Part shown: one piece after another, positions 31,423 to 40,252 of the stretch
How the letters are laid out: the number at the start of each line of letters is the position of its first letter
Numbering within the stretch: position 1 is the first letter of the stretch
Assembly: GCA_014360755.1 (NCBI GenBank)
Contig: JACIWX010000002.1
Location: 124,001-188,000 of the forward strand
Direction: 5' to 3'
DNA length: 64,000 bases
DNA from: Chloroflexota bacterium
Lineage (GTDB): Bacteria; Chloroflexota; Anaerolineae; UBA2200
Program-made: the position numbers and the translations under genes
Notes under the pieces: model-generated
Told to the model about the DNA's origin: nothing
The model's database searches: none
The model's input: the letters and a program-made list of their open reading frames with translations, nothing else

Positions 31423-33171
31423 GTGGATACAGAAGAATTTGGAACTCTTGAAATTAGGCAGTATTTGGCAGTCTTGCAACGCTGGCTGTGGCTCATTCTC
31501 CTGGGGATATTCCTGGCTGCCGGTTCCGCCTTCGTGGTGAGCCAGCGCTCCACTCCCATCTACGAAGCCTCGGCCACTCTCTTGATTAGCGAGGGTCAGA
31601 AAGCGGCCAGCCCAGACTACACTGGTATCTTGACCAGCGAACGCCTGGCCAAGACCTACTCCGAAATGCTTAAGGGGACGCCTATATTCGACGAAGTAAA
31701 GACCCGACTCGGGCTAAGTGATGCTGAGTTCGCCAAGACGGTTAACGTGCAACTAGTGCGGGACACGCAACTCATCAGGCTGAAAGTGCGTCATCCTGAC
31801 CCTGTCCTAGCAGCCAGCATCGCCAACACCATTCCCCAGGTGTTCATTGAACAGAACGAGAAAATGCAATCGGCGCGTTTTGCTAGTTCGAAACAGAGCC
31901 TCGCCCGGGAGATGGAGGCGTTGCAGGCTGACATGGAGTCCACACAGCGCAAAATTGAGGCAGAGCGCGCCAAAGCAAATCCAGACGCAGCCGAGTTGGC
32001 GCGTCTGGAGACGCTGTTGGCTCAGTACCGCTCCAGTTACGCTGGCCTGTTACAAAGTTACGAGGAGATCCGAATGGCGGAGGCCAGAGGACTTGATACG
32101 GTAATTGTGATCGAGCCGGCAAAGGTTCCCCTGAAGCCTGTCCTGCCCCGCACGCTGATGAACACTCTGTTGGCTGGGGTGGTGGGAGCCATGCTAGCCG
32201 TGGGCACGGCCTTCTTTATCGAATACTTGGATGACACAGTCAAGAGTCCGGAGGATGTGGAACGAGTGGCGCACCTGCCCACTTTCGGGACCATCGCTCA
32301 CTTCGCCAGGTTCGGGGTCAAGGGCGAGGAGCCGATCATGGCCGTTCGTCCAAAGTCTGCCATTGCCGAGGGCTATCGCATGCTGCGCACCAACCTGCAG
32401 TTCTCCACGATGGGCATGGGTGGGTCGGGCGCGGTTCTCCTGGTCACCAGCGCGCAGCCCCTGGAGGGCAAGACCACTACCCTGGCCAACCTGGGAGTCA
32501 GCCTGGCCCAGACCGGCAAGCAGGTGCTGCTGGTTGACACTGACCTCCGTCGTCCGGCACTGCACAAGCAATTCAATCTACAGAACGAGGCCGGTCTGAC
32601 GACATTGCTCTTGGAGCGAGAGGCTGACGTGGACCGAGTCATCCAGGAAACGAGTGTGGAGGGGCTGCGTGTGCTTACGGCGGGCCGTATTCCCGCTAAC
32701 CCTGCGGAGGTACTGGACTTCGCTGAGACCACGGCCCTCCTGGAACGGCTCAGGTCATTGGCCGACTACGTGCTCCTGGATAGCCCCCCGGTGTTGAGCG
32801 CAGCGGATGCGAGCATCCTAGCCCAGAAAGTGGATGGGGTGCTGTTGGTTACTGAGATGGGGAGGACGCGTACCGAAGTGTTCCGACGCGCTGTGGCCGC
32901 TTTGGAAGGAGTGAAAGCGCGACTCCTCGGGGTGGTTCTTAACAAGATGACTGCCCGGCCGGGTGGCTATTACTACGGCTACTATTACTATTACTATTAC
33001 TATACTGACGATGAGGGCAAGACCAAGAAGCGCAAAAGAAAACGTCCCCTCTCCGCCTTAGGTCGCTTCGGGCGGCTGGGCGGGGCCATTGGGAAACTGT
33101 TTAACAGAGGTATACGCACACATATGCCGGCTGGTTCTGCCGGCGAAGACACCCAGGAACCGGGTGAATGA
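31423..33171 (+). CDS. Polysaccharide co-polymerase / tyrosine autokinase (Wzz + BY-kinase fusion)
   Basis: Wzz-like N-terminus; VLLVTSAQPLEGKTTTLANLGVSLAQTGKQVLLVDTDLRRPALHKQF; C-terminal GGYYYGYYYYYYYYTDDEGK. Confidence 0.95.
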   Translation: MDTEEFGTLEIRQYLAVLQRWLWLILLGIFLAAGSAFVVSQRSTPIYEASATLLISEGQKAASPDYTGILTSERLAKTYSEMLKGTPIFDEVKTRLGLSDAEFAKTVNVQLVRDTQLIRLKVRHPDPVLAASIANTIPQVFIEQNEKMQSARFASSKQSLAREMEALQADMESTQRKIEAERAKANPDAAELARLETLLAQYRSSYAGLLQSYEEIRMAEARGLDTVIVIEPAKVPLKPVLPRTLMNTLLAGVVGAMLAVGTAFFIEYLDDTVKSPEDVERVAHLPTFGTIAHFARFGVKGEEPIMAVRPKSAIAEGYRMLRTNLQFSTMGMGGSGAVLLVTSAQPLEGKTTTLANLGVSLAQTGKQVLLVDTDLRRPALHKQFNLQNEAGLTTLLLEREADVDRVIQETSVEGLRVLTAGRIPANPAEVLDFAETTALLERLRSLADYVLLDSPPVLSAADASILAQKVDGVLLVTEMGRTRTEVFRRAVAALEGVKARLLGVVLNKMTARPGGYYYGYYYYYYYYTDDEGKTKKRKRKRPLSALGRFGRLGGAIGKLFNRGIRTHMPAGSAGEDTQEPGE

Positions 33172-33387
33172 GTGCCGTAGAGAGCTTTCTCGCTGGTTAG
33201 TGCAGTGGATTATCGTGTCAGGCTGATCGTGGTTTGTGGAAGCTATTCAAGCTGCGTAACGAGGGTTTGATGAGAAAGGAGGGAGAAACTGGACATAATA
33301 TTACATCGCTTCGTTTGCGAAAGGTAAGCCGGGCTTCTTGAGTGGCATCTAATTAAGGTGCTAGAGTACCAGAAAGGAGTGAAAACC

Positions 33388-34026
33388 ATGAACCGAGAAA
33401 TAATGGATTCTGAGCAGCGAACACGAACAAGATCGAAGTTTGTGTTCCTTATTGGGGGGTTGGTCCTTCTTTTGTGGTTAGCCAGCCTTGGTGGCTCGTG
33501 GGCGATGCCTGGGAATGCAGCGTTCTTGCAGTCGGGATGTATCTATGGCACGATCGCGGTTGGAGGAGCGCAGACTCCGGGGAGTACAATCCCTGTGCCC
33601 TGCCAACCTTACATCGTGTATGCAGAGATATGCGGCTACACTATCCCCCCATGCACCATCCCGCCCTGTACCATTCCCGCGGCGGCCGATCAGAATGGGA
33701 ACTTTACGGTGTGTGGAATTACACCGGGCACCTACAACGTGGTCGTGCGCGGGTTCAACACTTTGGCCAACAAGCGGACAGGCATTGCTGTGCCCGCAAA
33801 TGGGACCATTCCTGTGGATTTCGGCACCCTCACTCCAGGGGATGCTAGCGGCAATAACGTAGTGGACATCCTGGACTATTCTATCCTAGCCACTGCTTAT
33901 GCCACCTGCTCGGGCGGACTGGGTTGGGACCCGAGGGCAGACTTTAACTGCAGCGGGTGCATCGAGATCCTGGACTATAGTTTGCTGGCGACGTACTATA
34001 CCTATACCGGCGATGCTTGCCCGTAG
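33388..34026 (+). CDS. Secreted protein with carboxypeptidase-regulatory-like domain and dockerin repeats
   Basis: N-terminal hydrophobic signal; GNFTVCGITPGTYNVVVRGFNTL; dockerin-like pair GDASGNNVVDILDYSILATAY / ADFNCSGCIEILDYSLLATYY. Confidence 0.85.
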   Translation: MNREIMDSEQRTRTRSKFVFLIGGLVLLLWLASLGGSWAMPGNAAFLQSGCIYGTIAVGGAQTPGSTIPVPCQPYIVYAEICGYTIPPCTIPPCTIPAAADQNGNFTVCGITPGTYNVVVRGFNTLANKRTGIAVPANGTIPVDFGTLTPGDASGNNVVDILDYSILATAYATCSGGLGWDPRADFNCSGCIEILDYSLLATYYTYTGDACP

Positions 34027-34061
34027 TCTATACCTGAGAATTTCCTAACACAAAGGAGGAT

Positions 34062-35282
34062 TTGATCATGAGACAGATTCTGATTGCCAGGCTACCAGCT
34101 ATACGGCGGGCGAGGACTGCGTTCGGTGCCTTGTTGTTGGTCATTTCCTTTGTCCTGGCCAGCGTGCTCTCCGGAGCTGCTGCCTCGGCGTTGCCCACGA
34201 GGACGGTGGCCGGCGCAGAGAAAGCGGCGCTGACGCTGCAAGGATTGAGTTTGTCGCCATCCGCACGGACCACATACAGGACCTGGACCTTCACCTTGGA
34301 CATCATGGTCAACTGCGGAACTAATGCTGATGGTGTGGTTACACTGGTGACCTTTAATCCCACATACTTACAAGTGGTTTCTGTTACGCCAGATACATCG
34401 CAGTTTCCAAATGTCCTGCGGAATACATACAACAACTCGGCGGGTACCGTGAATTATGATGCTGGTGCGCCTTTACTCTGTCACCAGCAAGGCAATTGCC
34501 CATCAGGTACTGTGCGCATCGCTACCATCACTTTCCGTGCCAAGCTCGAGACATCGCCCACCACGTACGTGGGCATCAGTGGCCAGGTAACCTGGAGTGG
34601 CGCCTATATCTTTAGTGGGACAGGAAGCGGCAGCACGATCACCATCTTGTCTGCTCCTACACCCACCGCGACGTTCACCCCAACGCGGACGTCCACACCT
34701 ACCGCAACGTTTACCCCCACGCTGACGCCCACACCCGTGGGAGCCAAGTATAAAGACGCCAATTACAATGGCATCCCAGACGACGATGAGGAGCTGCTCG
34801 GGGGCTGGACAATCCGTGTGCGCAATGTCCGCGGTGTACTTGTCTACGAGACCGAAACGGTGAACGATCCGACGCGACCGGACTTTGGTAAGTGGTATTT
34901 GCCCTCCATACTGCCTGAAGGTGTCTACACCATTGAGGAAGTAATGAAGCCAGGCTGGGTCCAGACAGGTCCTCGCACATGGGATATGAAATACCTTATC
35001 TACTGGTTTGGTGATGGCACTTACATCCTATTGGGTCCAACTCCTGTGGGCTTTCGCAACTTTGACTTTGGCAACATTGACAAAACACCTACTGCCACGC
35101 CAACCGTGTCTCCCACCCACACCGCAACACCAACGCATACCCCGACCGAGACGGCTACGCCAACTTACACACCGACTAGGACAGCCACGCCGACCTACAC
35201 ACCCACTAAGACCACCACGCCGACCGTCATACCGCTCTACCGTATATATCTGCCCATCGTTATGAGAAACTACCACCACTAA
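34062..35282 (+). CDS. Secreted cohesin-like domain protein with Thr/Pro linkers and SdrD/Cna-B-like domain
   Basis: Cohesin-like region (WTFTLDIMVNCGTNADGVVTLVTFNPTYLQVVSV...GTVNYDAGA...GTVRIATITFRAKL); TPTATFTPTRTSTPT linkers; GAKYKDANYNGIPDDDEELLGGWTIRV; C-terminus IYLPIVMRNYHH. Confidence 0.8.
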   Translation: MIMRQILIARLPAIRRARTAFGALLLVISFVLASVLSGAAASALPTRTVAGAEKAALTLQGLSLSPSARTTYRTWTFTLDIMVNCGTNADGVVTLVTFNPTYLQVVSVTPDTSQFPNVLRNTYNNSAGTVNYDAGAPLLCHQQGNCPSGTVRIATITFRAKLETSPTTYVGISGQVTWSGAYIFSGTGSGSTITILSAPTPTATFTPTRTSTPTATFTPTLTPTPVGAKYKDANYNGIPDDDEELLGGWTIRVRNVRGVLVYETETVNDPTRPDFGKWYLPSILPEGVYTIEEVMKPGWVQTGPRTWDMKYLIYWFGDGTYILLGPTPVGFRNFDFGNIDKTPTATPTVSPTHTATPTHTPTETATPTYTPTRTATPTYTPTKTTTPTVIPLYRIYLPIVMRNYHH

Positions 35283-35401
35283 GCTGCTTAGTGCGGAGCA
35301 ATGTGTTTTGCGGTCTCCTGGCGTGAACTCACGCTAGGAGGCTGCCTAATGCTATCTCATGTTTTCGCAAGTAAATCGAACGGAGTGACTGAGCAATATC
35401 A

Positions 35402-36913
35402 ATGTATGGACGTCGATCTTTTTGCTGTCAAGCGCTGGCTACCCTGGCGATATTTGCATTACTGTCCTCTATGGCTCGTGCCCAAGGTCCATTGTACCCG
35501 TTGCCCACCGCTCGCTTCGGCGTAGACATGGTGAAAAAATTCGGCCTGATTACAGATTATGATGTGGCATCTCTGCATCTCGCTTGGTATTCCGATTGGG
35601 GCACTAGTCTGAATCCGCTTCGACCCGGTGGCATTGAATATGCGCAACTCATCGGCGTCCGTAACGGGGTGATCTCGCCGCCTCTGGATCAACTGGGCCC
35701 CATGATTGATGCCAACCCGGGTTATCTGTGGATAATCGGTAATGAGCCCGAATGTATCTGGCAAGACAACTGTACTCCCGAACAGTACGCGGCCGTCTAT
35801 CACCAGTTGTACACTTTCATCAAGGGGCGCGATCCCACCGCTCAGGTGGCCATCGGCGGCGTGGTTCAGCCCACGCCGCTGCGCCTCAAATGGCTGGACC
35901 GGGTACTGGACTATTACCAAGCCACCTACGGCGAGCCCATGCCGGTGGATGTGTGGAATATCCATAATATGATCCTTCAGGAACTTAAGGGCTCGTGGGG
36001 CTGTGAGATCCCACGAGGTTTGACCGAGACTAGCGGCCGGCTGTACACCGTCCAGGATAACGACAATATCAACTACTTTGTGCAACACATCGTGGATTTC
36101 CGGACCTGGATGCGCGACCGAGGCCAGCGGGACAAACCGCTCTTCATCACAGAGTACGGCGTGCTAATGCCCGTGCAATACGGCTTCACGCCGGAACGGG
36201 TGAACGCCTATATGGACGCCACGTTTGACTATCTGATGACGGCCCGCGACCCTGACCTGGGCTACCCGGCCGACGGCAACCGCCTGGTGCAGCGTTGGCT
36301 ATGGAATAGTCTGAACGACCAGCCCTGGGATCCGAGCACAGGTGAGGGATTCAATGGCGCGCTATTTGACTACCGGTATCCGGTATATCCTGGAGTGATC
36401 ACGCCAATGGGGATCAATTTCCGGGAGTACACTGAGGCTTTAGTCGCTGGCCAGGTATGCCTTACTGGAGGCATTAGCTTGAAAGGACGGGCTATCAAGC
36501 CAGATCCTTCCTATGCCATCACAGTAACAGTGACTCTCTACCCCGTTGGCGGTGGCGACCCGGACGTCCGCACTGCACGGACGGACGCCACAGGCCACTT
36601 TGGCTTATGCCACCTATCACCAGGCACGTATGATATCGTGGCCAAAGGTTACAACACCCTGACAAAGCGCGTGAACGGCGTGCAGGTAACTGATGATACT
36701 CCTATTATAGAGTTCGGTCTTCTGACTCCCGGCGATGCCAATGACGACAACTGCATTGGCATCCTTGACTATTCTATCCTCGCCGCGGCCTACGGGAAAT
36801 GTGTTGGCACGCCTGATTTCGACGCTCGCGCCGACTTTAGTGGTGATCGCTGTATCGGCATCCTAGATTATTCAATGTTAGCTACTCACTACTCGGAGTG
36901 TGGGGTACCCTGA
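35402..36913 (+). CDS. Secreted glycoside-hydrolase-like (TIM barrel) protein with C-terminal dockerin
   Basis: YLWIIGNEPECIWQDNCTPEQYAAVYHQLYTFIKGRDPTAQVAIGGVVQPTPLRLKWLDRVLDYYQ...KPLFITEYGVLMP; dockerin GDANDDNCIGILDYSILAAAYGK / ADFSGDRCIGILDYSMLATHYS. Confidence 0.83.
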   Translation: MYGRRSFCCQALATLAIFALLSSMARAQGPLYPLPTARFGVDMVKKFGLITDYDVASLHLAWYSDWGTSLNPLRPGGIEYAQLIGVRNGVISPPLDQLGPMIDANPGYLWIIGNEPECIWQDNCTPEQYAAVYHQLYTFIKGRDPTAQVAIGGVVQPTPLRLKWLDRVLDYYQATYGEPMPVDVWNIHNMILQELKGSWGCEIPRGLTETSGRLYTVQDNDNINYFVQHIVDFRTWMRDRGQRDKPLFITEYGVLMPVQYGFTPERVNAYMDATFDYLMTARDPDLGYPADGNRLVQRWLWNSLNDQPWDPSTGEGFNGALFDYRYPVYPGVITPMGINFREYTEALVAGQVCLTGGISLKGRAIKPDPSYAITVTVTLYPVGGGDPDVRTARTDATGHFGLCHLSPGTYDIVAKGYNTLTKRVNGVQVTDDTPIIEFGLLTPGDANDDNCIGILDYSILAAAYGKCVGTPDFDARADFSGDRCIGILDYSMLATHYSECGVP

Positions 36914-37467
36914 TGCGAGGGTTGGATATACTTTCTAGGCTCGTAGTAGCCTTGTGCCTGGGACTGGTGTTTGTTACAACCTACGGGTTGGGGAACACTT
37001 CGTGGGCTCTTCCAGGCCATGCCTCGCCTGGGCACACAATACCGACACTTCCACCCATAGACAGCACAGAGACGCCATCGCCCACACCTAGCTCGACCTT
37101 TACCTTGACACCGACTCCCATGGGGACGCCTCTTGCGACCAGTACGGCCACCCACACGATTACTCCGTCTCCCACTGCTTCGAGTACACCGGATATCACA
37201 AACACGCCATCCCTCACTGTGACTCCATCTCCCACTGCTTCGTGTACGCCGACTTCCACAGTTACACCGTCTCCTACTGTCTCGAACACACCGACCTTCA
37301 CAGCTACGCCGTCACCTACTGCTTCGAGCACATCAGCTATTACAGCTACTCCGTCGCCCATTGTCACGGAAAGCCTTACTCCCTCCCCCAGCCCAACGCC
37401 GCACAGGATAGCTTTCCTGCCATTTGTAGCCCGCCAAGTGAGACAGGAGCCACAGATCAACCAGTAG
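36913..37467 (+). CDS. Thr/Ser/Pro-rich secreted protein
   Basis: N-terminal signal-like LVVALCLGLVFVTTYGLGNTSWA; 14-aa repeats TVTPSPTVSNTPTF / TATPSPTASSTSAI; C-terminal RIAFLPFVARQ. Confidence 0.7.
   Translation: MRGLDILSRLVVALCLGLVFVTTYGLGNTSWALPGHASPGHTIPTLPPIDSTETPSPTPSSTFTLTPTPMGTPLATSTATHTITPSPTASSTPDITNTPSLTVTPSPTASCTPTSTVTPSPTVSNTPTFTATPSPTASSTSAITATPSPIVTESLTPSPSPTPHRIAFLPFVARQVRQEPQINQ
37160..37365. repeat. Degenerate 42-bp tandem repeat encoding Thr/Ser/Pro-rich linker
   Basis: acnccgtctcccactgcttcgagtacaccg... spaced at ~42 bp. Confidence 0.7.
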
Positions 37468-37711
37468 TCTCGTTACTAAGCTTCCGATCTGGGATCCTCT
37501 TCCTGTTTCGTTGATCTCCACAGCGTTTCTACCGGTAGTGTCGAGGGGGCAGCAAAATGGTATGTGAGCTCTGAGCCGCTCTGTCCCATACTACTGTGCG
37601 ATTATATGTGGGCTTCTAGCACTTGTGTTCCATAATGCCAATCGGTCGCCGATCGTACTAAAGGTAGGTCCAAGGAAAGATAGATGGCCTTGGACGTAGG
37701 AGTGCAGTATT

Positions 37712-38290
37712 ATGACCGAGCCACGGGAGGATCGGTGTTACGTCGTTCTCAAGCGAGCTATGGACATAGTAGGCGCATTACTAGGTCTCTTCTTTCTTAG
37801 CTTCTTGTTTTTGCCGATTGCTATTGCCATCAAATTGAACTCGCAGGGACCTATTTTCTTTGTCCAGACCCGAGTAGGGAGGGGTGGTCGGCTTTTCTCC
37901 ATGTATAAATTCCGTACCATGTATCTAGACTCGCCAGCGCTTGGCAAAGTGCCGTTGGATGAGGATACTCGTGTCACAACGGTGGGCCGATTCTTGCGTC
38001 GAATGGGCCTGGATGAGATGCCGCAGTTCATCAATGTGCTAAAGGGGGAGATGAGCCTGGTTGGACCACGCCCGGAGCTGCCGGAACTCTTTGCTGCATA
38101 CGCGCCCTGGCAGCGCCGCAGGATTGAGGTTCTACCCGGGGTTACAGGGTGGTGGCAGGTGAATGGACGTAAGCAGCCGATGATTGACTACATCCATTAT
38201 GACATCTATTACGTAGAGAACCGGTCATTGGCGCTGGATCTCAAAATTCTACTGATGACAATCCCTGCACTGATGCGCAGCGAAGCCTAG
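37712..38290 (+). CDS. Bacterial sugar transferase (catalytic domain only)
   Basis: LKRAMDIVGALLGLFFLSFLFLPIAIAIKLNSQGPIFFVQTRVGRGGRLFSMYKFRTM; GEMSLVGPRPELPELF; GVTGWWQVNGR. Confidence 0.95.
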   Translation: MTEPREDRCYVVLKRAMDIVGALLGLFFLSFLFLPIAIAIKLNSQGPIFFVQTRVGRGGRLFSMYKFRTMYLDSPALGKVPLDEDTRVTTVGRFLRRMGLDEMPQFINVLKGEMSLVGPRPELPELFAAYAPWQRRRIEVLPGVTGWWQVNGRKQPMIDYIHYDIYYVENRSLALDLKILLMTIPALMRSEA

Positions 38291-38996
38291 TTCCCACCAT
38301 GGACCAAACGGCGCTGCACAAGCTCGGTTAACTACCCTTGTGAGTCAGGTCCTGGTGAGAGCAATAGCGATTGAGTGTCTTGCCAGGGAAATTACTTAGA
38401 AAAGCAGGAGCGTACTCGGCAGCGGGATTACTCATAACCTGTGTAGCAATGCGGAACAGATACTTTGTTGCAAACGTACGTAATGCAAAACGGATCAGTA
38501 GACATTGATATGGTAACTTGCGACACCTCGAGTGCTTCACAGGTTGTCTGATAGCTCCAATTCGTGCCACCTTCACCGCAATCCGTTTTGAGCAGGATCA
38601 CCGCTTGCCTTACTTTGCTAGCAGGTGCCTTTGGGAGATTTTTCAGTTGTGAGCGTTCGCCTTTTCAACTGCGCGAGCATTTTGGTCATTGCTCTTACTC
38701 TCCATGTTTCCATAATATCCATGGCGACAAGAAGTTACCAAGCTAAAATTGAGCAGACAAACTACTACGTTTCCACCACTAAGGGGCAAGTTGGGAAACA
38801 GGCTGTCTTCTACAGTTTATCTAAACGCAAGATAGATCTAATCACCGCAACAGCAACTAAAGGTGCCATCGTCCCGGCTGTGTTCGGAGTGCGGAAAGTG
38901 CGATTTGCCAATACTTGCCTCTGGTTATTGAAGGCGGTGTATATCATTCCATGAGCAGTAATTGTTAAGGCAGCACACGAAGTTTTATGTCTTCAG

Positions 38997-39031
38997 GAAC
39001 CCAGGTTCTCCCAGAACCTGGGTTCTTTTTT
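38997..39031 (+). terminator. Rho-independent terminator-like hairpin
   Basis: GAACCCAGGTTCTcccAGAACCTGGGTTC followed by TTTTTT. Confidence 0.8.
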
Positions 39032-39078
39032 GGCCTCTAGCCGGAGAAGGCGTACAATGACCGCCACAGACTATCACT

Positions 39079-39588
39079 ATGGAGGAAGGTCTCATGCCTT
39101 TAGCACCCAAGAGAATGCGCGATTCGCAGACCGTGATCAGCCACCTGATGCAACTGACCGATGCCAACCCGGTGGGTAATGTGCACGGCGGCGTCATCAT
39201 GCGTCTGGTGGACGAAGTGGCGGGCATTGCCGCAGCCAGGCACGTGGGGAGGCCTGTGGTCACCGTAGCGATTGATTCCATGTCCTTCTATTCGCCCATC
39301 TATGTGGGCAACCTCGTTACGGTGAAAGCGTCGCTGAACTATGTGGGACGGACGTCTATGGAAGTAGGCGTGCGCGTGGAGGCGGAGGATGTGTTGACGG
39401 GCCAAATTACGCATACCAACTCGGCATATCTGGTATATGTAGCACTGGATGAGAACGGACAGCCGGTGGAGGTCCCGCCCCTCATCGCAGAGACGCCCGA
39501 AGAGGAACGCTGGATGATGGAGGGCAAACGCCGCCAAGAAGAGCGGCTGCGCCGGCGGCGCGCCGACGAAGCGCAGCGGGAATCATAG
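39079..39588 (+). CDS. Acyl-CoA thioesterase (hot-dog fold, YciA/BACH-like)
   Basis: DSQTVISHLMQLTDANPVGNVHGGVIMRLVDEVAGIAAARHVGRPVVTVAIDSMSFYSPIYVGNLVTVKASLNYVGRTSMEVGVRVEAED. Confidence 0.93.
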   Translation: MEEGLMPLAPKRMRDSQTVISHLMQLTDANPVGNVHGGVIMRLVDEVAGIAAARHVGRPVVTVAIDSMSFYSPIYVGNLVTVKASLNYVGRTSMEVGVRVEAEDVLTGQITHTNSAYLVYVALDENGQPVEVPPLIAETPEEERWMMEGKRRQEERLRRRRADEAQRES

Positions 39589-39620
39589 GGTGGGAGCCCC
39601 ATCTGCTAATGCAGGCGCAG

Positions 39621-40201
39621 GGGTGTAGTTCACTTTTGGGGCAAGAAATGCCTTGCATAGCCTCAGGCGGATGAAAAGCAGCCAAGTTTGGACAAGGACA
39701 ATCACTGTCAGCAGATTGGGGAACGGATGGAACGGATTCGCTCCTCAAGTAGATGGGGCTATCTTATACCCAGCGTGGACTGTGGTCCACGCCGAGCGTG
39801 AGATTGCTCCAGGTGGACCACCCGCCGTCCACGCCAAACGTGAGAGCACCTGCTTTCCCGTTGTCATTCTGAGCCGCGTAGCGGCGAAGAATCTCCCTCA
39901 GTTCCATGAGACCCCTCGGCTTCGTTCAGGGTGACGCAGGAGACCACCTCACCTGGGCATGGGAGCCCAGGCGCAGATGATGCCAGGGAATCAATTCCCT
40001 GGCAGGCTCAAGGGCAAACTCCGCTGTCCACGCTTCAGGGATCTTACACAGACCTGACAGGTCTTCAAGGCCTGTCAGGTCTAATCCATCCCGCTCCAGG
40101 CGGAGCACAGTCCGCCGTCTACACCAAGCGTGAAACTGCTCCGGGTGGACCACCCGCCGTCCACGCTTATCCATATTCTGCCCCCAAACTGAACTACACC
40201 C
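39621..40201. mobile_element. Putative non-autonomous element: ~25-bp imperfect terminal inverted repeats around ~580 bp without a convincing ORF
   Basis: gggtgtagttcacttttggggcaagaa (left) versus reverse complement of right end gggtgtagttcagtttgggggcagaa; CAGGCGC near both outer edges. Confidence 0.55.
40051..40082. repeat. Perfect palindrome / hairpin
   Basis: GACCTGACAGG-tcttcaagg-CCTGTCAGGTC. Confidence 0.85.
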
Positions 40202-40252
40202 TCTCACCAGGCGCGAATTGACAGAGGCACAGGAAAGGGTACAATATATGCG

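Noticed and set aside
33180-33390. Possible riboswitch (e.g. c-di-GMP) upstream of the dockerin gene
   Set aside because: Long leader is present, but I could not match a known conserved core; a covariance-model scan is needed.
37160-37365. Possible CRISPR array from regularly spaced repeats
   Set aside because: The repeats are degenerate, spacer-less, and in frame within a Thr/Pro-rich protein gene; no cas genes seen.
38625-38954. 109-aa ORF between the sugar transferase and the terminator
   Set aside because: Weak start context and no recognisable domain; may be real but not supportable from sequence alone.
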